In this document: piece after piece, positions 45,350 to 53,758 of the stretch
Layout: each line of letters begins with the position of its first letter
Position numbering within the stretch: position 1 is the first letter of the stretch
From: an uncultured Opitutia bacterium
Lineage (GTDB): Bacteria > Verrucomicrobiota > Verrucomicrobiia > Opitutales > Opitutaceae
Direction: 5' to 3'
NCBI GenBank assembly: GCA_903827245.1
Contig: CAIKHO010000022.1
Coordinates: 1-64,000, forward strand
DNA: 64,000 nucleotides
Program-made: the position numbers and the translations under genes
Notes under the pieces: generated by a model
Databases searched by the model: none
The model's input: the letters and a program-made list of their open reading frames with translations, nothing else
Told to the model about the DNA's origin: nothing

Positions 45350-46192
45350 TTACGGCGCCTTCGGCGCCTCGGCGGGGACATCCCCAGCCGGCTTGACCTC
45401 GGTCGCCGCTGGCGTTTCCACCGGCGGCAGTTTCACCGCCATCGCCTGCTTGGCCATGTCGGCCACATCCGCCGCCGGCACGATGATGGGCGCAACGACA
45501 TTGGCGCCCGCATAATATCTCAGGCCGAGGCCGAGCACCCGCCCCTGCGCGTCAAACAGCGGGCAGCCCATGGTTTGCTCGCTGGTATAGATCAGGCGCC
45601 GCGGCTTCTCCACGATGCCGACCACCGTGCTCATCTGCACGACAGCCAGCCGTTGCAGTGACTTGGGCAGCCGGGTCACCTCAAAGTAATTGCCGAGCAC
45701 GGTCGCTTCCGCCGGGTCGTCCAGTTTCACGAAGGCGAACTGCCGTCCACCGGCCGCCGCCTCGCTCTCGGGTGCGATGAAAGCGAGATCCAGGTCCGCA
45801 TCTTTCAGCACCACCCGGGCGGCGATCTCGCTGTTGTCCGCGAGCCGCAGCTTGACCTCCTTGAATTCCGCATCCGGCGCATCCCCGCCGCCGCGCCCGG
45901 CGCTCGACACGCCCGCCCGCGGATCGATCCCGCCCAGGGAAGTGACCGTGAGGCCGGTGGACGAAATGACGGTACCGTTCACCTCGCGCTTGAGTTCGCG
46001 CGATTGGGAACCGCCGGCGCCGCCCGCCTTGACCGTCACGACCAGTTCCACCGAGACCACGGTGTCCGCGTAGCGTTTGACCAGCGCCCGGCCGGCCGTC
46101 GCCTCGGTGTCGGACACGGCGTGCACGCTCACCGGCACCAAGGCCAGCGAAGCCATCACAGTTGCTACGAACGGAAGGAGGGAGGACTTCAT
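45350..46192 (-). CDS. Trypsin-fold protease homologue lacking catalytic residues
   Basis: The 280-residue exported protein (signal peptide about 1-25) aligns by motif order with S1C proteases such as the neighbouring gene product. The expected catalytic His region reads GLTVTSLGGID with no His. The Asp region is kept (DADLDLAF), and the Ser region reads QTMGCPLFD instead of GNSGGPL. It is therefore probably inactive and may bind substrates or regulate its partner. Its ATG overlaps the stop of the active protease gene (46189-46192). Ala/Pro-rich residues make up the C-terminus. Confidence 0.78.
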   Translation of the reverse strand: MKSSLLPFVATVMASLALVPVSVHAVSDTEATAGRALVKRYADTVVSVELVVTVKAGGAGGSQSRELKREVNGTVISSTGLTVTSLGGIDPRAGVSSAGRGGGDAPDAEFKEVKLRLADNSEIAARVVLKDADLDLAFIAPESEAAAGGRQFAFVKLDDPAEATVLGNYFEVTRLPKSLQRLAVVQMSTVVGIVEKPRRLIYTSEQTMGCPLFDAQGRVLGLGLRYYAGANVVAPIIVPAADVADMAKQAMAVKLPPVETPAATEVKPAGDVPAEAPKAP

Positions 46193-48273
46193 GTTTTTGC
46201 CTTCGCAGGCTTCAGGTTGATCTCGACGAAAAGAGTCTGCCCGCGGCGCTGCACGAGCAGCACCCACCACGCCTGACCGGCGCGCACGGCTTCCTCGCGC
46301 GCACTGCGCAGTTCGGCGACGGTGGACACATGCTTGTCCCCGGCTTCCAGCACGAGGTCATCGCCATGCAGCCCGGCGAGCGCCACCCAGCCCGCCCGAT
46401 CGACGGTGGCGACCAGTACGCCCTTTGCCTCCGGCGAAAGCTGCAGGCGCACACGGTCGTCAAATGCCAGTTCGCGCACTTCGTACTCCAGCGCCTCGTC
46501 CTTCCAATACGGCATCTCCGCCGCCGGGATGGGCTGTTCCTCCAGCATCACCGGCAACTCCAGCTTCTTCCCGTCGCGCCAGAGGGAAAAGACGGCCGAG
46601 GTCCCCGACTTATACTGCCGGATCTGGCGGTTGAAGGCATCGACATCCTCCGGCCGCCGGGCGGTCACCGGCGCTCCGTCGAGCGCCAGGACTACATCGC
46701 CCACTTGCAACCCGGCCGCCTCGGCCTTGGTGCCCGGATAAATTCGAGTCAGGCGCACGCCGCCATCCTCCTTGATGCCCAGCCGGATCCCCAGCTTGGG
46801 CGTGAGCGGCTGCGACGCGGCGCCAAGCCAGGCCTTCCGCGCCTGTGGCGTCACGGGCCGGTCCGGGTCCTTGACGCGCAACTCCACCACGGAGCTCAGC
46901 ACCGCTCCGTTGCGCCGCACGCTGGCCAGGACCGTGCGAATCCCGTTGGGCGAGTCCTTCGTCAATTTTTCCGTCAGCACCCGCAGGCCGGCCACGTCAC
47001 CCACCGGAGAGCCGTCGACCGCCACGATCACGTCCTGGCGCCGGAGCTCCGGTTCGGCCTGGCCGGCCGGGCCGGCCGGCCGAATGTTCTCGACCCACAC
47101 GCCTTGCTTGTCCGGCAGGCGTTCATCGCGCGCTAGGTCCGGCGTGACGTCGCGCAAGACCACACCCCATTGCGTCAATTCAATGTCGTCGGCTTCAGCC
47201 GGCTCGCGGGTCGTCAGGGTCAGTTTCGCCGAGTGGTGCTGACCGGCGCGCTCGTAGTCCACGAGGAATTCGTTGCCCGGCAGGCGGCTGGTCTCGAGCC
47301 GGTTGAAATGCGCCACCGCCTTCTCCTCGGCCTCCTCGATCGGATGCCCGTCACAGGCCAGTACGATGTCGCCCGGGAGCAAACCGCCCTGCCGTGCGGG
47401 CGAACCCGGGGCCGCGTCCGCGACCACCACGCCGCCACCCGGCCCGGAAGCTTCCAGCCGCGGCTGGACGGTGAGCCCCGACCACCCGCGCGTCACGCGG
47501 CCATGAAGGATGAGCTGGTCCGCCACGCCGCGCGCGAGGTTGCCGGGGATGGCCCCGCTGAGATTGAAGACCCCGATTTCGTTGATGCCCACCACGTCGC
47601 CGTGATCGTTCACCAGCGGGCCGCCGCTGTTGCCGCCAAAGATGCTCGCATCATGCAGGATCCACCGCACGAGCGTGCCCACGTCCTCGCCCTTCAGGAT
47701 CATCTTGCCCGCCGTCTGCTCCGGCAGGACCAGCGAGGGGTTCGCGACAATGCCGCGCGTGACCGATTGCGAAAGGAAGCCCGGGCTGCCCAGGGCGAAG
47801 ATCGCGTCGCCTGCTGCCAATCCGTCCGAGTTGCCAAAGGCCGCCACGGGCAGCGGTGGCGCATCCTTCGGGCGCTGGCTCAGGTCGAGCTGCAGCACCG
47901 CCAGGTCGGTCAGGGCGTCCAGCCCGACGCGGTGCGCCTCGATGCGCTGTCCGTCGAAGAGATAGCACCGGTAAAAATCAGCGTCCTCCGCGACATGGCA
48001 GTTTGTCAGCACGTGGCCCTGTGCGGAAATGATCACCCCGCTGCCGCCGACCCAGGCCTTCATCAGCCGGCCGTCGCTGGGTTGCAGCCGGATGGCCTCG
48101 ATGCGCACGATCGTCGGAAAAACCTTTGCCAGGGCCTCGGGATGATCGCCGCCCACGGCGGTGACGGGCGCCCGGGAAGTGGACGCCGCGCGGACCGTCC
48201 CGGCGATCGCGGCCAAGGCCACGATTAGACTGCAAATCCATCCGCCAAAGCCACCAGCAAGTCGCCGTTTCAT
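46189..48273 (-). CDS. Exported serine protease with several PDZ domains (DegP/HtrA-like)
   Basis: The 694-residue protein has a signal peptide (about 1-29) and an S1C protease domain with His93 (LTNCHVAE), Asp123 (ALTDLAVL) and Ser216 (GGNSGGPL), a complete triad. About four PDZ-like domains follow, for example GSPARQGGLLPGDIVLACDG and TKAEAAGLQVGDVVLALDG. HtrA proteins normally have one or two PDZ domains and 450-500 residues, so this is an extended form. It should act in periplasmic protein quality control or regulated cleavage, together with the overlapping pseudoprotease gene. Confidence 0.9.
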   Translation of the reverse strand: MKRRLAGGFGGWICSLIVALAAIAGTVRAASTSRAPVTAVGGDHPEALAKVFPTIVRIEAIRLQPSDGRLMKAWVGGSGVIISAQGHVLTNCHVAEDADFYRCYLFDGQRIEAHRVGLDALTDLAVLQLDLSQRPKDAPPLPVAAFGNSDGLAAGDAIFALGSPGFLSQSVTRGIVANPSLVLPEQTAGKMILKGEDVGTLVRWILHDASIFGGNSGGPLVNDHGDVVGINEIGVFNLSGAIPGNLARGVADQLILHGRVTRGWSGLTVQPRLEASGPGGGVVVADAAPGSPARQGGLLPGDIVLACDGHPIEEAEEKAVAHFNRLETSRLPGNEFLVDYERAGQHHSAKLTLTTREPAEADDIELTQWGVVLRDVTPDLARDERLPDKQGVWVENIRPAGPAGQAEPELRRQDVIVAVDGSPVGDVAGLRVLTEKLTKDSPNGIRTVLASVRRNGAVLSSVVELRVKDPDRPVTPQARKAWLGAASQPLTPKLGIRLGIKEDGGVRLTRIYPGTKAEAAGLQVGDVVLALDGAPVTARRPEDVDAFNRQIRQYKSGTSAVFSLWRDGKKLELPVMLEEQPIPAAEMPYWKDEALEYEVRELAFDDRVRLQLSPEAKGVLVATVDRAGWVALAGLHGDDLVLEAGDKHVSTVAELRSAREEAVRAGQAWWVLLVQRRGQTLFVEINLKPAKAKT

Positions 48274-48349
48274 AAGGGTAATTGAAGGTTAAATCTTCCT
48301 GCGAAGCCGGCCTGCGAAGCAAGCGGCAAACCGAATGGAGTCGCTTTAC

Positions 48350-48462
48350 CGGAAGAGTTTTACGCAGAGGCGCGGTGACGCGAAGAAAGCCGCGGTCATG
48401 TGATCGGAAGACGGCGAGAACAACGGGTTCCTGCTCTGCGCCTCTGCGCGAAATCCTTCCGG
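48350..48462. repeat. Palindromic repeat, type F
   Basis: CCGGAAGAGTTTTACGCAGA (48350-48369), continuing to GGCGC, faces GCGCCTCTGCGCGAAATCCT (48438-48457), continuing to TCCGG. The inner 11 bases CGCAGAGGCGC/GCGCCTCTGCG match perfectly. It occupies the gap between the protease gene and the 3' end of mpl. Confidence 0.65.
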
Positions 48463-48463
48463 A

Positions 48464-49960
48464 TCAGGTCTTGGCCGCCGCCGCATACTGGCCGATGATC
48501 CCGTCGAAACTGCCGTTGGTGAAAAACACCACCACGCGCGGCTTGCCGATCACCGGCAGCGTGCCGGCCTGCAGTTTTTTCAACAACTCCGCATTGCTCG
48601 GCGCGGTGTGAGCCTCGATGCCCTGCGTTTCGAGATGCTCGACCACCGCCTCGGGGTCGAACCGCTCCTCCGCCTTGAGCTTCTCCGCCCGGCTGACCGC
48701 GCCGAGATAAACCTCATCCGCCTGCGCCAGCGCGCGCATGAAACCGGCCTGCATCGTCCTGGTCCGCGCCGTGTTGCTCCGCGGCTCGAACACGGCGGTG
48801 AGCACCGCCCCGGGAAACCGGGCCCGGAACGACAACAGGGTCTCTGCCAGCGCGGTCGGATGATGCCCGAAATCCTCGATTACCGTCAGCTGCGGGCCCG
48901 CGACGAGAATCTCCTGCCGTCGCTTCACGCCGCGAAACTTCGCCAGTGCCTCGAGGCGCAGTCCCGTCGGATTGCCGGGGGTGGAGCGCGTTGACCCCAA
49001 CGCGTTTTCCTGCGCGCCCGCACGAGCCGGCGCGTTGGTGTCAACGCGCTCCACCTTTTCCACCGCGAGCCCGGCGGCGGTCGCGGCCATCGCGGCGTTG
49101 CGGGCGTTGAAGAGGCCGGGCTGCGACCATTTCACCTCCGTCCAAAGCCGCCCGCGCCAGAATAGCTTGAAGCTCGCGCCCGTGGCCGACTCGGCGAAAT
49201 CGGCGATGCGCACGTCGTTCTCCTCGCCGGTTCCGACCCGTATCACCCGCGTCCACGGCATCGGCCCGAGGGCGCGCAGGTTGGAATCGTCGCCGTTCAG
49301 CACGATCCAGCCATTGCGCGGCACGATCCGCGTGAGGTGGCTGAAGGTGCGCTGCACGTCGGCGAGGTCGCGGAAGATGTCGGCGTGGTCGAACTCGAGG
49401 TTGTTCAGCACCGCGATGTGGGGCGCGTAGTGGATGAACTTGCTGCGCTTGTCGAAGAACGCGCTATCGTACTCGTCGCCCTCGATCACGAAGGGATCGG
49501 CCGCCGCGCCCAGATGGCTGCCCGTCGGCGGATCGAGCGGCACGCCGCCGATGAGGAAACCGGGATCGCGCCCGTTCTCGCGCAGGAGAAATGCCGCCAG
49601 CGCCGTGGTCGTCGTCTTCCCGTGCGTGCCGCAGACCACGATGTTCCGCCGGTCCTTCAGCACAAAATCATGCAGCGCCTGGGGCAGCGAGAGGCAGGCA
49701 GCCCGGTTATCCAACAGCCATTCAACCTCCGGGTTGCCCCGCGACTGGGCGTTGCCGACGACCACGACGGTATCCTTCATTTGTGCGAGGCGCGCCGCGT
49801 CGTAGCCTGGCAGCACCTCGATGCCCGCCTCGGCCAGCACCGTGCTCATCGGCGGATAGACATTGGCGTCGGAGCCCAGCACCTCATAGCCGCGCGAGCG
49901 CAGTAGCAGCGCCGCATTGCCCATCGCCGTTCCACAGATGCCCATGAAATAAACTCTCAT
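48464..49960 (-). CDS. mpl: UDP-N-acetylmuramate:L-alanyl-gamma-D-glutamyl-meso-diaminopimelate ligase
   Basis: Mpl joins recycled murein tripeptide to UDP-MurNAc in peptidoglycan recycling. The 498-residue Mur-ligase has the N-terminal GICGTAMGNAALLLRSRG (about 7-24), the ATP loop CGTHGKTTTTALAAFLL and the later DFGHHPTA. It is about 40 residues longer than E. coli Mpl. Much of the excess (about residues 302-327) is encoded by a palindromic repeat inserted in frame. It stands alone, and a gene-poor region lies upstream. Confidence 0.92.
   Translation of the reverse strand: MRVYFMGICGTAMGNAALLLRSRGYEVLGSDANVYPPMSTVLAEAGIEVLPGYDAARLAQMKDTVVVVGNAQSRGNPEVEWLLDNRAACLSLPQALHDFVLKDRRNIVVCGTHGKTTTTALAAFLLRENGRDPGFLIGGVPLDPPTGSHLGAAADPFVIEGDEYDSAFFDKRSKFIHYAPHIAVLNNLEFDHADIFRDLADVQRTFSHLTRIVPRNGWIVLNGDDSNLRALGPMPWTRVIRVGTGEENDVRIADFAESATGASFKLFWRGRLWTEVKWSQPGLFNARNAAMAATAAGLAVEKVERVDTNAPARAGAQENALGSTRSTPGNPTGLRLEALAKFRGVKRRQEILVAGPQLTVIEDFGHHPTALAETLLSFRARFPGAVLTAVFEPRSNTARTRTMQAGFMRALAQADEVYLGAVSRAEKLKAEERFDPEAVVEHLETQGIEAHTAPSNAELLKKLQAGTLPVIGKPRVVVFFTNGSFDGIIGQYAAAAKT
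48980..49055. repeat. Palindromic repeat, type C, inside the mpl coding region
   Basis: The arm at 48980-49004 (GGTGGAGCGCGTTGACCCCA and ACGCG) and the arm at 49031-49055 (inverted) match at 24 of 25 positions, with 26 bases between them. Read as mpl codons it gives VERVDTNAPARAGAQENALG and a few more residues. An 18-base half-site occurs at 38300-38317. Confidence 0.8.
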
Positions 49961-50166
49961 GTTCGACTCATTTCTCCCCGAACGCTTTTAACTCTGAAGT
50001 ACTCCTGTGAAACCCCGGGCGGTTTCGCCCAAAACGGTCGATTTTGACCCATTTGTGGGGCACAGTGGTAGAAAGGAAATTTATAAAACGAGCCGCAGTG
50101 GCATAACTCTTTTGGGCGCAAAAAAAGGCCAAAAACCGTGCCGATAGTCCATTTGCTGGTTTCTGA

Positions 50167-50436
50167 AACATTCCGGCGATCCTGCACGATTTCCTCGGCT
50201 CCGGAAGCGCTATTTCACGGCGGACAGCCGGTTGCCTGACAGTCGGCTGGCATCCGGTTTTTGCGCTGCCGTTTCCTCGCCTCCATCACTGGACTCACCG
50301 GGTGCGCATCGACCAGGCGCTCAGCGAGCGAGCCCTCGATTTGCCGCTGTGGAGCGACCGCGCGCGGTCTATCAGCATCTACGAGGGCCAGCACGACATC
50401 CCGCAGGGCCCCGGACCCAATGGCGGCCCACTCTAG
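50167..50436 (+). pseudogene. Possible C-terminal remnant of an unidentified gene
   Basis: An open frame without a start ends at TAG 50434-50436. It reads like real protein, for example TVGWHPVFALPFPRLHHWTH, then RIDQALSERALDLPLWSDRA. It was not assigned to a family. It could equally be a chance open frame in GC-rich sequence. Confidence 0.25.
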
Positions 50437-50562
50437 GTTCACCTTACGTCCGGTGGGTTGGATTTAGCGGAGCGCTGAATCAATCGATTTGCGGCGTGAT
50501 CTCCACGGACTGCCTTTTCCCCCGTGGAACTGCTGCGATCGATTGAACGGAATTTTCGTGAT

Positions 50563-50715
50563 TCAATCAAAGCCGCGGCTGTGCCGGGTGCGTGACTTTT
50601 CGTCCATCCGGCGCAGCGTCACCTTCAGGGCGTACCCGTTGATTGTTGCTTCCAGGCCCCTCAGCGAATTGGGAAAATTCGTGAAGGGCCAGAGTGTTCG
50701 CGTGAAATCAACTGG
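50563..50715 (-). pseudogene. Possible C-terminal remnant of an unidentified gene
   Basis: On the minus strand a frame ends at TGA (50563-50565). It reads LWPFTNFPNSLRGLEATING, then YALKVTLRRMDE, before being closed upstream by TGA at 50716-50718. The composition is protein-like, but there is no start and no recognised family. It lies downstream of the PQQ dehydrogenase on the same strand. Confidence 0.25.
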
Positions 50716-50771
50716 TCAGCCAATGGGCCAAGTTTTGAAGCGCGCTCAAATGGCATTGGGCCGCCACAGCC

Positions 50772-52427
50772 TTACCGATGCAGGGCGTAGACGAACATGG
50801 CGTTGCCCGCGTTGAAAGCGATATACTGGCGACCACCGACCGCATAGGTGATCGGACCGGATGCCACCTGTCCGCCGACCATGGCCTTCCAGAGCAAGTT
50901 CCCGTTCTTCGCGTCGAGCGCGTAGAAATATCCCTCGCGGCCACCGGCGAAGACCAGATCCGTTGCGGTTGTAAGGACGCCGCTGTCGGTGACGTCGGTC
51001 ATCTTGAACAGCCATTTCCTTTCACCGGTTGTCGGATCAACCGCCTGAATGGCGCCATACCCCTCCTCAGGCAGCCGGGTATTGGTCGCGCGCGGGACCA
51101 TCGATGGGATCTGCAATTGGGGAGTGATGCCCGTGAACTGCTGGCCTTCACGGTACTCAACCCCCTTGGGATCCTTGCGATAGACCGAAAATGTGTCCAT
51201 CCAGCAAGGGACATAGAAGAGCCCTGTGCTGGGGCTGTACGACGGCGAATACCAATTCGTTGCGCCCTGATTGTTCGGATAGACCCGGGTGCCTTCCACG
51301 GTCGGACCGAGAATCTTGTTGGGTCTGCCTTTGGCATCGAATCCGGTCATCCAGTTCACCTGGGTAAGCGGCTTTCCACTCAGGAACTCCCCGGTGGCAC
51401 GGTCGAGCACGTACCACAATCCGTTACGGTTGGCCCAGAGCATGACTTTGCGCACCGCGCCCTGCCAACGGATATCCGCGAGCACCGGAATCTGAACCGA
51501 ATCGAAATCGAATTCGTCGTGGGGTGTGAACTGATAATGCCATTTCAGTTTTCCCGTGTCCGCATCGAGTGCGACCACCGAATCAGAATACAGGTTGTCG
51601 CCCGGACGGTCTTGACCGTTCCAGTCGGGACCGGGATTTCCCACGCCCCAGTAGGTGAGATTCAGATCGGGATCATACGAGCCCGTCAGCCAGATTGGGG
51701 CTCCACCGTGCTGCCATGTCGTCTCGGTCCATGTCTCGTGACCGGGTTCGCCGGGCCCGGGAATGGTATTGAAACGCCATGCTTCCTTTCCGGTCTTCGC
51801 GTCGAAGGCTGCGATAAATCCGCGGATCCCGTATTCCCCGCCCGCCGGTCCGGTGAGAACCTTGTCCTTTACCACCAGCGGCGCCGAGGTGAAGGAATAG
51901 CCCAACTCCGGAGCGACACCATCGGGTTGGATGTTCCAGAGCTCCCGCCCGGTCCTGGCATCAAGCGCGATCAAGCGGGCGTCAAGGGTGGCCAGGAATA
52001 ACGTCTCGCCGACTATGGCCAGTCCTCGATTCACCCGCCCGCAGCACACCCGGGTCGCTTGCGATGGCGTGTGGGTATACGTCCAGAAGATGCGGCCGGT
52101 CGCCGCGTCCAAGGCGACAACCTCATTCGGGGGACGGGTCGTGTACATCACTCCGTCGACGACCAGCGGCGTGGCCTCCCACTTGTCGGCGCCGGTCAAC
52201 GTCCGCACTTGGAGGACCCATTGCAGCTCCAGGCCCTTGACGTTGGCCGGAGTGATCTGATCCAGCAGGCTGTAGCGCTGGCTGTTCAGATTCCCGGAGT
52301 ACGTCAGCCAGTTTTGCGGCTCTTGGCCGGCCTTGACGATGCGGTCAAAAGTTACGTCGGCGTGAAGTGAAGTCACTCCAACCAGAATCAGGATCAGTGC
52401 GCGGAAGCATTTCATGGGGCGGTTCAT
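50772..52427 (-). CDS. PQQ-dependent (quinoprotein) alcohol dehydrogenase
   Basis: The 551-residue exported protein (signal peptide about 1-23) is an eight-bladed propeller with repeated W-motifs such as LDAKNGNLLWKAMVGG. It has the adjacent cysteine pair VCCG (128-129), Glu198 in GGEYG, Asn264 in GVGNPGP and the catalytic-loop TPHDEFDFDS with Asp307 and Asp309. It oxidises an alcohol or sugar in the periplasm. Its ATG overlaps the stop of a di-haem cytochrome c gene (52424-52427), the likely electron acceptor. An Asp two residues after the catalytic Asp is the pattern linked with lanthanide-binding enzymes. Confidence 0.92.
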   Translation of the reverse strand: MNRPMKCFRALILILVGVTSLHADVTFDRIVKAGQEPQNWLTYSGNLNSQRYSLLDQITPANVKGLELQWVLQVRTLTGADKWEATPLVVDGVMYTTRPPNEVVALDAATGRIFWTYTHTPSQATRVCCGRVNRGLAIVGETLFLATLDARLIALDARTGRELWNIQPDGVAPELGYSFTSAPLVVKDKVLTGPAGGEYGIRGFIAAFDAKTGKEAWRFNTIPGPGEPGHETWTETTWQHGGAPIWLTGSYDPDLNLTYWGVGNPGPDWNGQDRPGDNLYSDSVVALDADTGKLKWHYQFTPHDEFDFDSVQIPVLADIRWQGAVRKVMLWANRNGLWYVLDRATGEFLSGKPLTQVNWMTGFDAKGRPNKILGPTVEGTRVYPNNQGATNWYSPSYSPSTGLFYVPCWMDTFSVYRKDPKGVEYREGQQFTGITPQLQIPSMVPRATNTRLPEEGYGAIQAVDPTTGERKWLFKMTDVTDSGVLTTATDLVFAGGREGYFYALDAKNGNLLWKAMVGGQVASGPITYAVGGRQYIAFNAGNAMFVYALHR

Positions 52428-53212
52428 TTCAGGGAAAGTAGATAGCTGATGACATCGGCCGATTCCTGATCGGTCAGCAGCCCTTTGAACGAGGGCATCG
52501 GAGAGGGAACCAGCTCAAACTCTTTAAGGTCGGCCTTCATGAACGAAGCCAAGCCGAGTTTGGGGTCGAGCAACTGGATCGTGTCGGTGTCCTGGTTCAG
52601 GAGATTCCCGGTGCTGGTTGCGCCCGACTTGGTGACGACGCGAATCGTGCGATTTTCCGGGCGGACCTCTGCGTTGGGCTCCAGCAGCGAGCGGCGCAGT
52701 TCGGCCGGCGAGCGCCGGCCACGGCCTCCGTTGAGGCTGCTCAGGTCGGGTCCGGTGATATTGCCGGCACCGTTGGTCCAGTGACAGGTCAGGCATTTCC
52801 CCTTTCCTTCGAAAATGACCTTGCCCCGCGTGGCGTCGCCGGGTGGGCCGAGCACCTCGATCGGCGCGTTGCGATCCACGGGCATCGCGGTCATGTTGCG
52901 AAGGTAGGCTACGACCATAGTGGCCTGACTCTCGTTGAAGTTGAATGGCGGCATCGTTGTGTCGCGGATGCCGCTGCGAATGATGCGCACCAGATCCTCG
53001 TCGCTCTTCGCCCTCCGGAACTGTCCGCGCCCGAGATCGATGCCCGGGACCGCGTCGCCAAAAGCGCCATGGCAGGTTCCGCAACTCGTCTCGTAAATGC
53101 GCCGGCCATCGTCGATATCCGACGGCAGGTAGCTGTGCTGGGCAAACAACCCGCAGGGGGAGACAAAGGACGTGATAAAGGTGAGCGCTACGTAAATCCT
53201 CATTGGAGCCAT
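52424..53212 (-). CDS. Di-haem cytochrome c, partner of the PQQ dehydrogenase
   Basis: The 262-residue exported protein has two haem-binding motifs, CGTCH (44-48) and CLTCH (140-144). Possible axial Met ligands are TTMPPFNF for the first haem and PSPMPSFKG near the C-terminus. Between the second haem motif and the end is a segment like the variable linker of haem-binding domains (LLDPKLGLASFMKADLKEFE). It would carry electrons from the dehydrogenase to the respiratory chain. ATGs at 53212 and 53203 are both possible. The dehydrogenase start overlaps its stop codon. Confidence 0.9.
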   Translation of the reverse strand: MAPMRIYVALTFITSFVSPCGLFAQHSYLPSDIDDGRRIYETSCGTCHGAFGDAVPGIDLGRGQFRRAKSDEDLVRIIRSGIRDTTMPPFNFNESQATMVVAYLRNMTAMPVDRNAPIEVLGPPGDATRGKVIFEGKGKCLTCHWTNGAGNITGPDLSSLNGGRGRRSPAELRRSLLEPNAEVRPENRTIRVVTKSGATSTGNLLNQDTDTIQLLDPKLGLASFMKADLKEFELVPSPMPSFKGLLTDQESADVISYLLSLK

Positions 53213-53758
53213 CTTGCTTTGCGAAACTGAAAGGAAACCATGTTCGCAGGGATCGGGATCTGGCAGGGACTATCGGCGGCGGGAGAAGGCCAAAACCAGG
53301 GCCTCCTTCGGCCTGCAGGGGTAAAGAAGCTTTAGGAGGCGCAGCGGATACGACACGGGGGGGGTGAACAACAGGGGCTTGCTGGCAAAAATCGGACGGG
53401 GTGGGTCTGCAACTGGCACCGGGAGCGGTTTTCGTGTGAAACCTACGTTGCGCGAAATCAAGGCTCCCACCGGTTTGCCGTCAAGCGACGAAGCTTGGGA
53501 TTGAGCCCAACGGGTCGGCTCAAACGAAGTCGGCGCCAGAAATCACAGATTGGCACCGCCAGTCCGGAAGGCGAGATCGCGGTCGTTGTTGGCGGCGAAC
53601 ATGCCAGCGATCGCGGGAACGCATAGAGAAGCAATCCGGTTGTGCCCAGTTTCACGGGGGTTCGCCCACGCCTAGCGAAGCCATCATGGGCTCGACCAAT
53701 TTCTTTTCAGCGTCGGAATTCAAGGCGAGGTTCGCACCTTGCCGACAACCATCACCCG
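53213..53758. other. Gene-free stretch of about 545 bases
   Basis: It lies between the araC-type gene and the cytochrome c gene, both on the minus strand. Only short open frames without protein-like features are present. A G8 run occurs near 53359. The promoter of the cytochrome c-PQQ dehydrogenase pair should lie at its left end, but no clear -35/-10 pair was found. Confidence 0.4.

Larger units (their letters stand above)
49961..50771. other. Gene-poor stretch of about 800 bases
   Basis: No intact gene is convincing here. The first 220 bases are markedly more AT-rich than the surroundings. Two overlapping short frames on the minus strand (49957-50187) lack protein-like features. Two protein-like remnants are listed separately (50167-50436 and 50563-50715). 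The stretch marks the boundary between the dense housekeeping region and the catabolic region to the right. Confidence 0.5.

Noticed and set aside
49957-50187. Two overlapping small open frames near the mpl start
   Set aside because: They are AT-rich, have no plausible ribosome-binding site and overlap each other and mpl. Neither looks protein-like.
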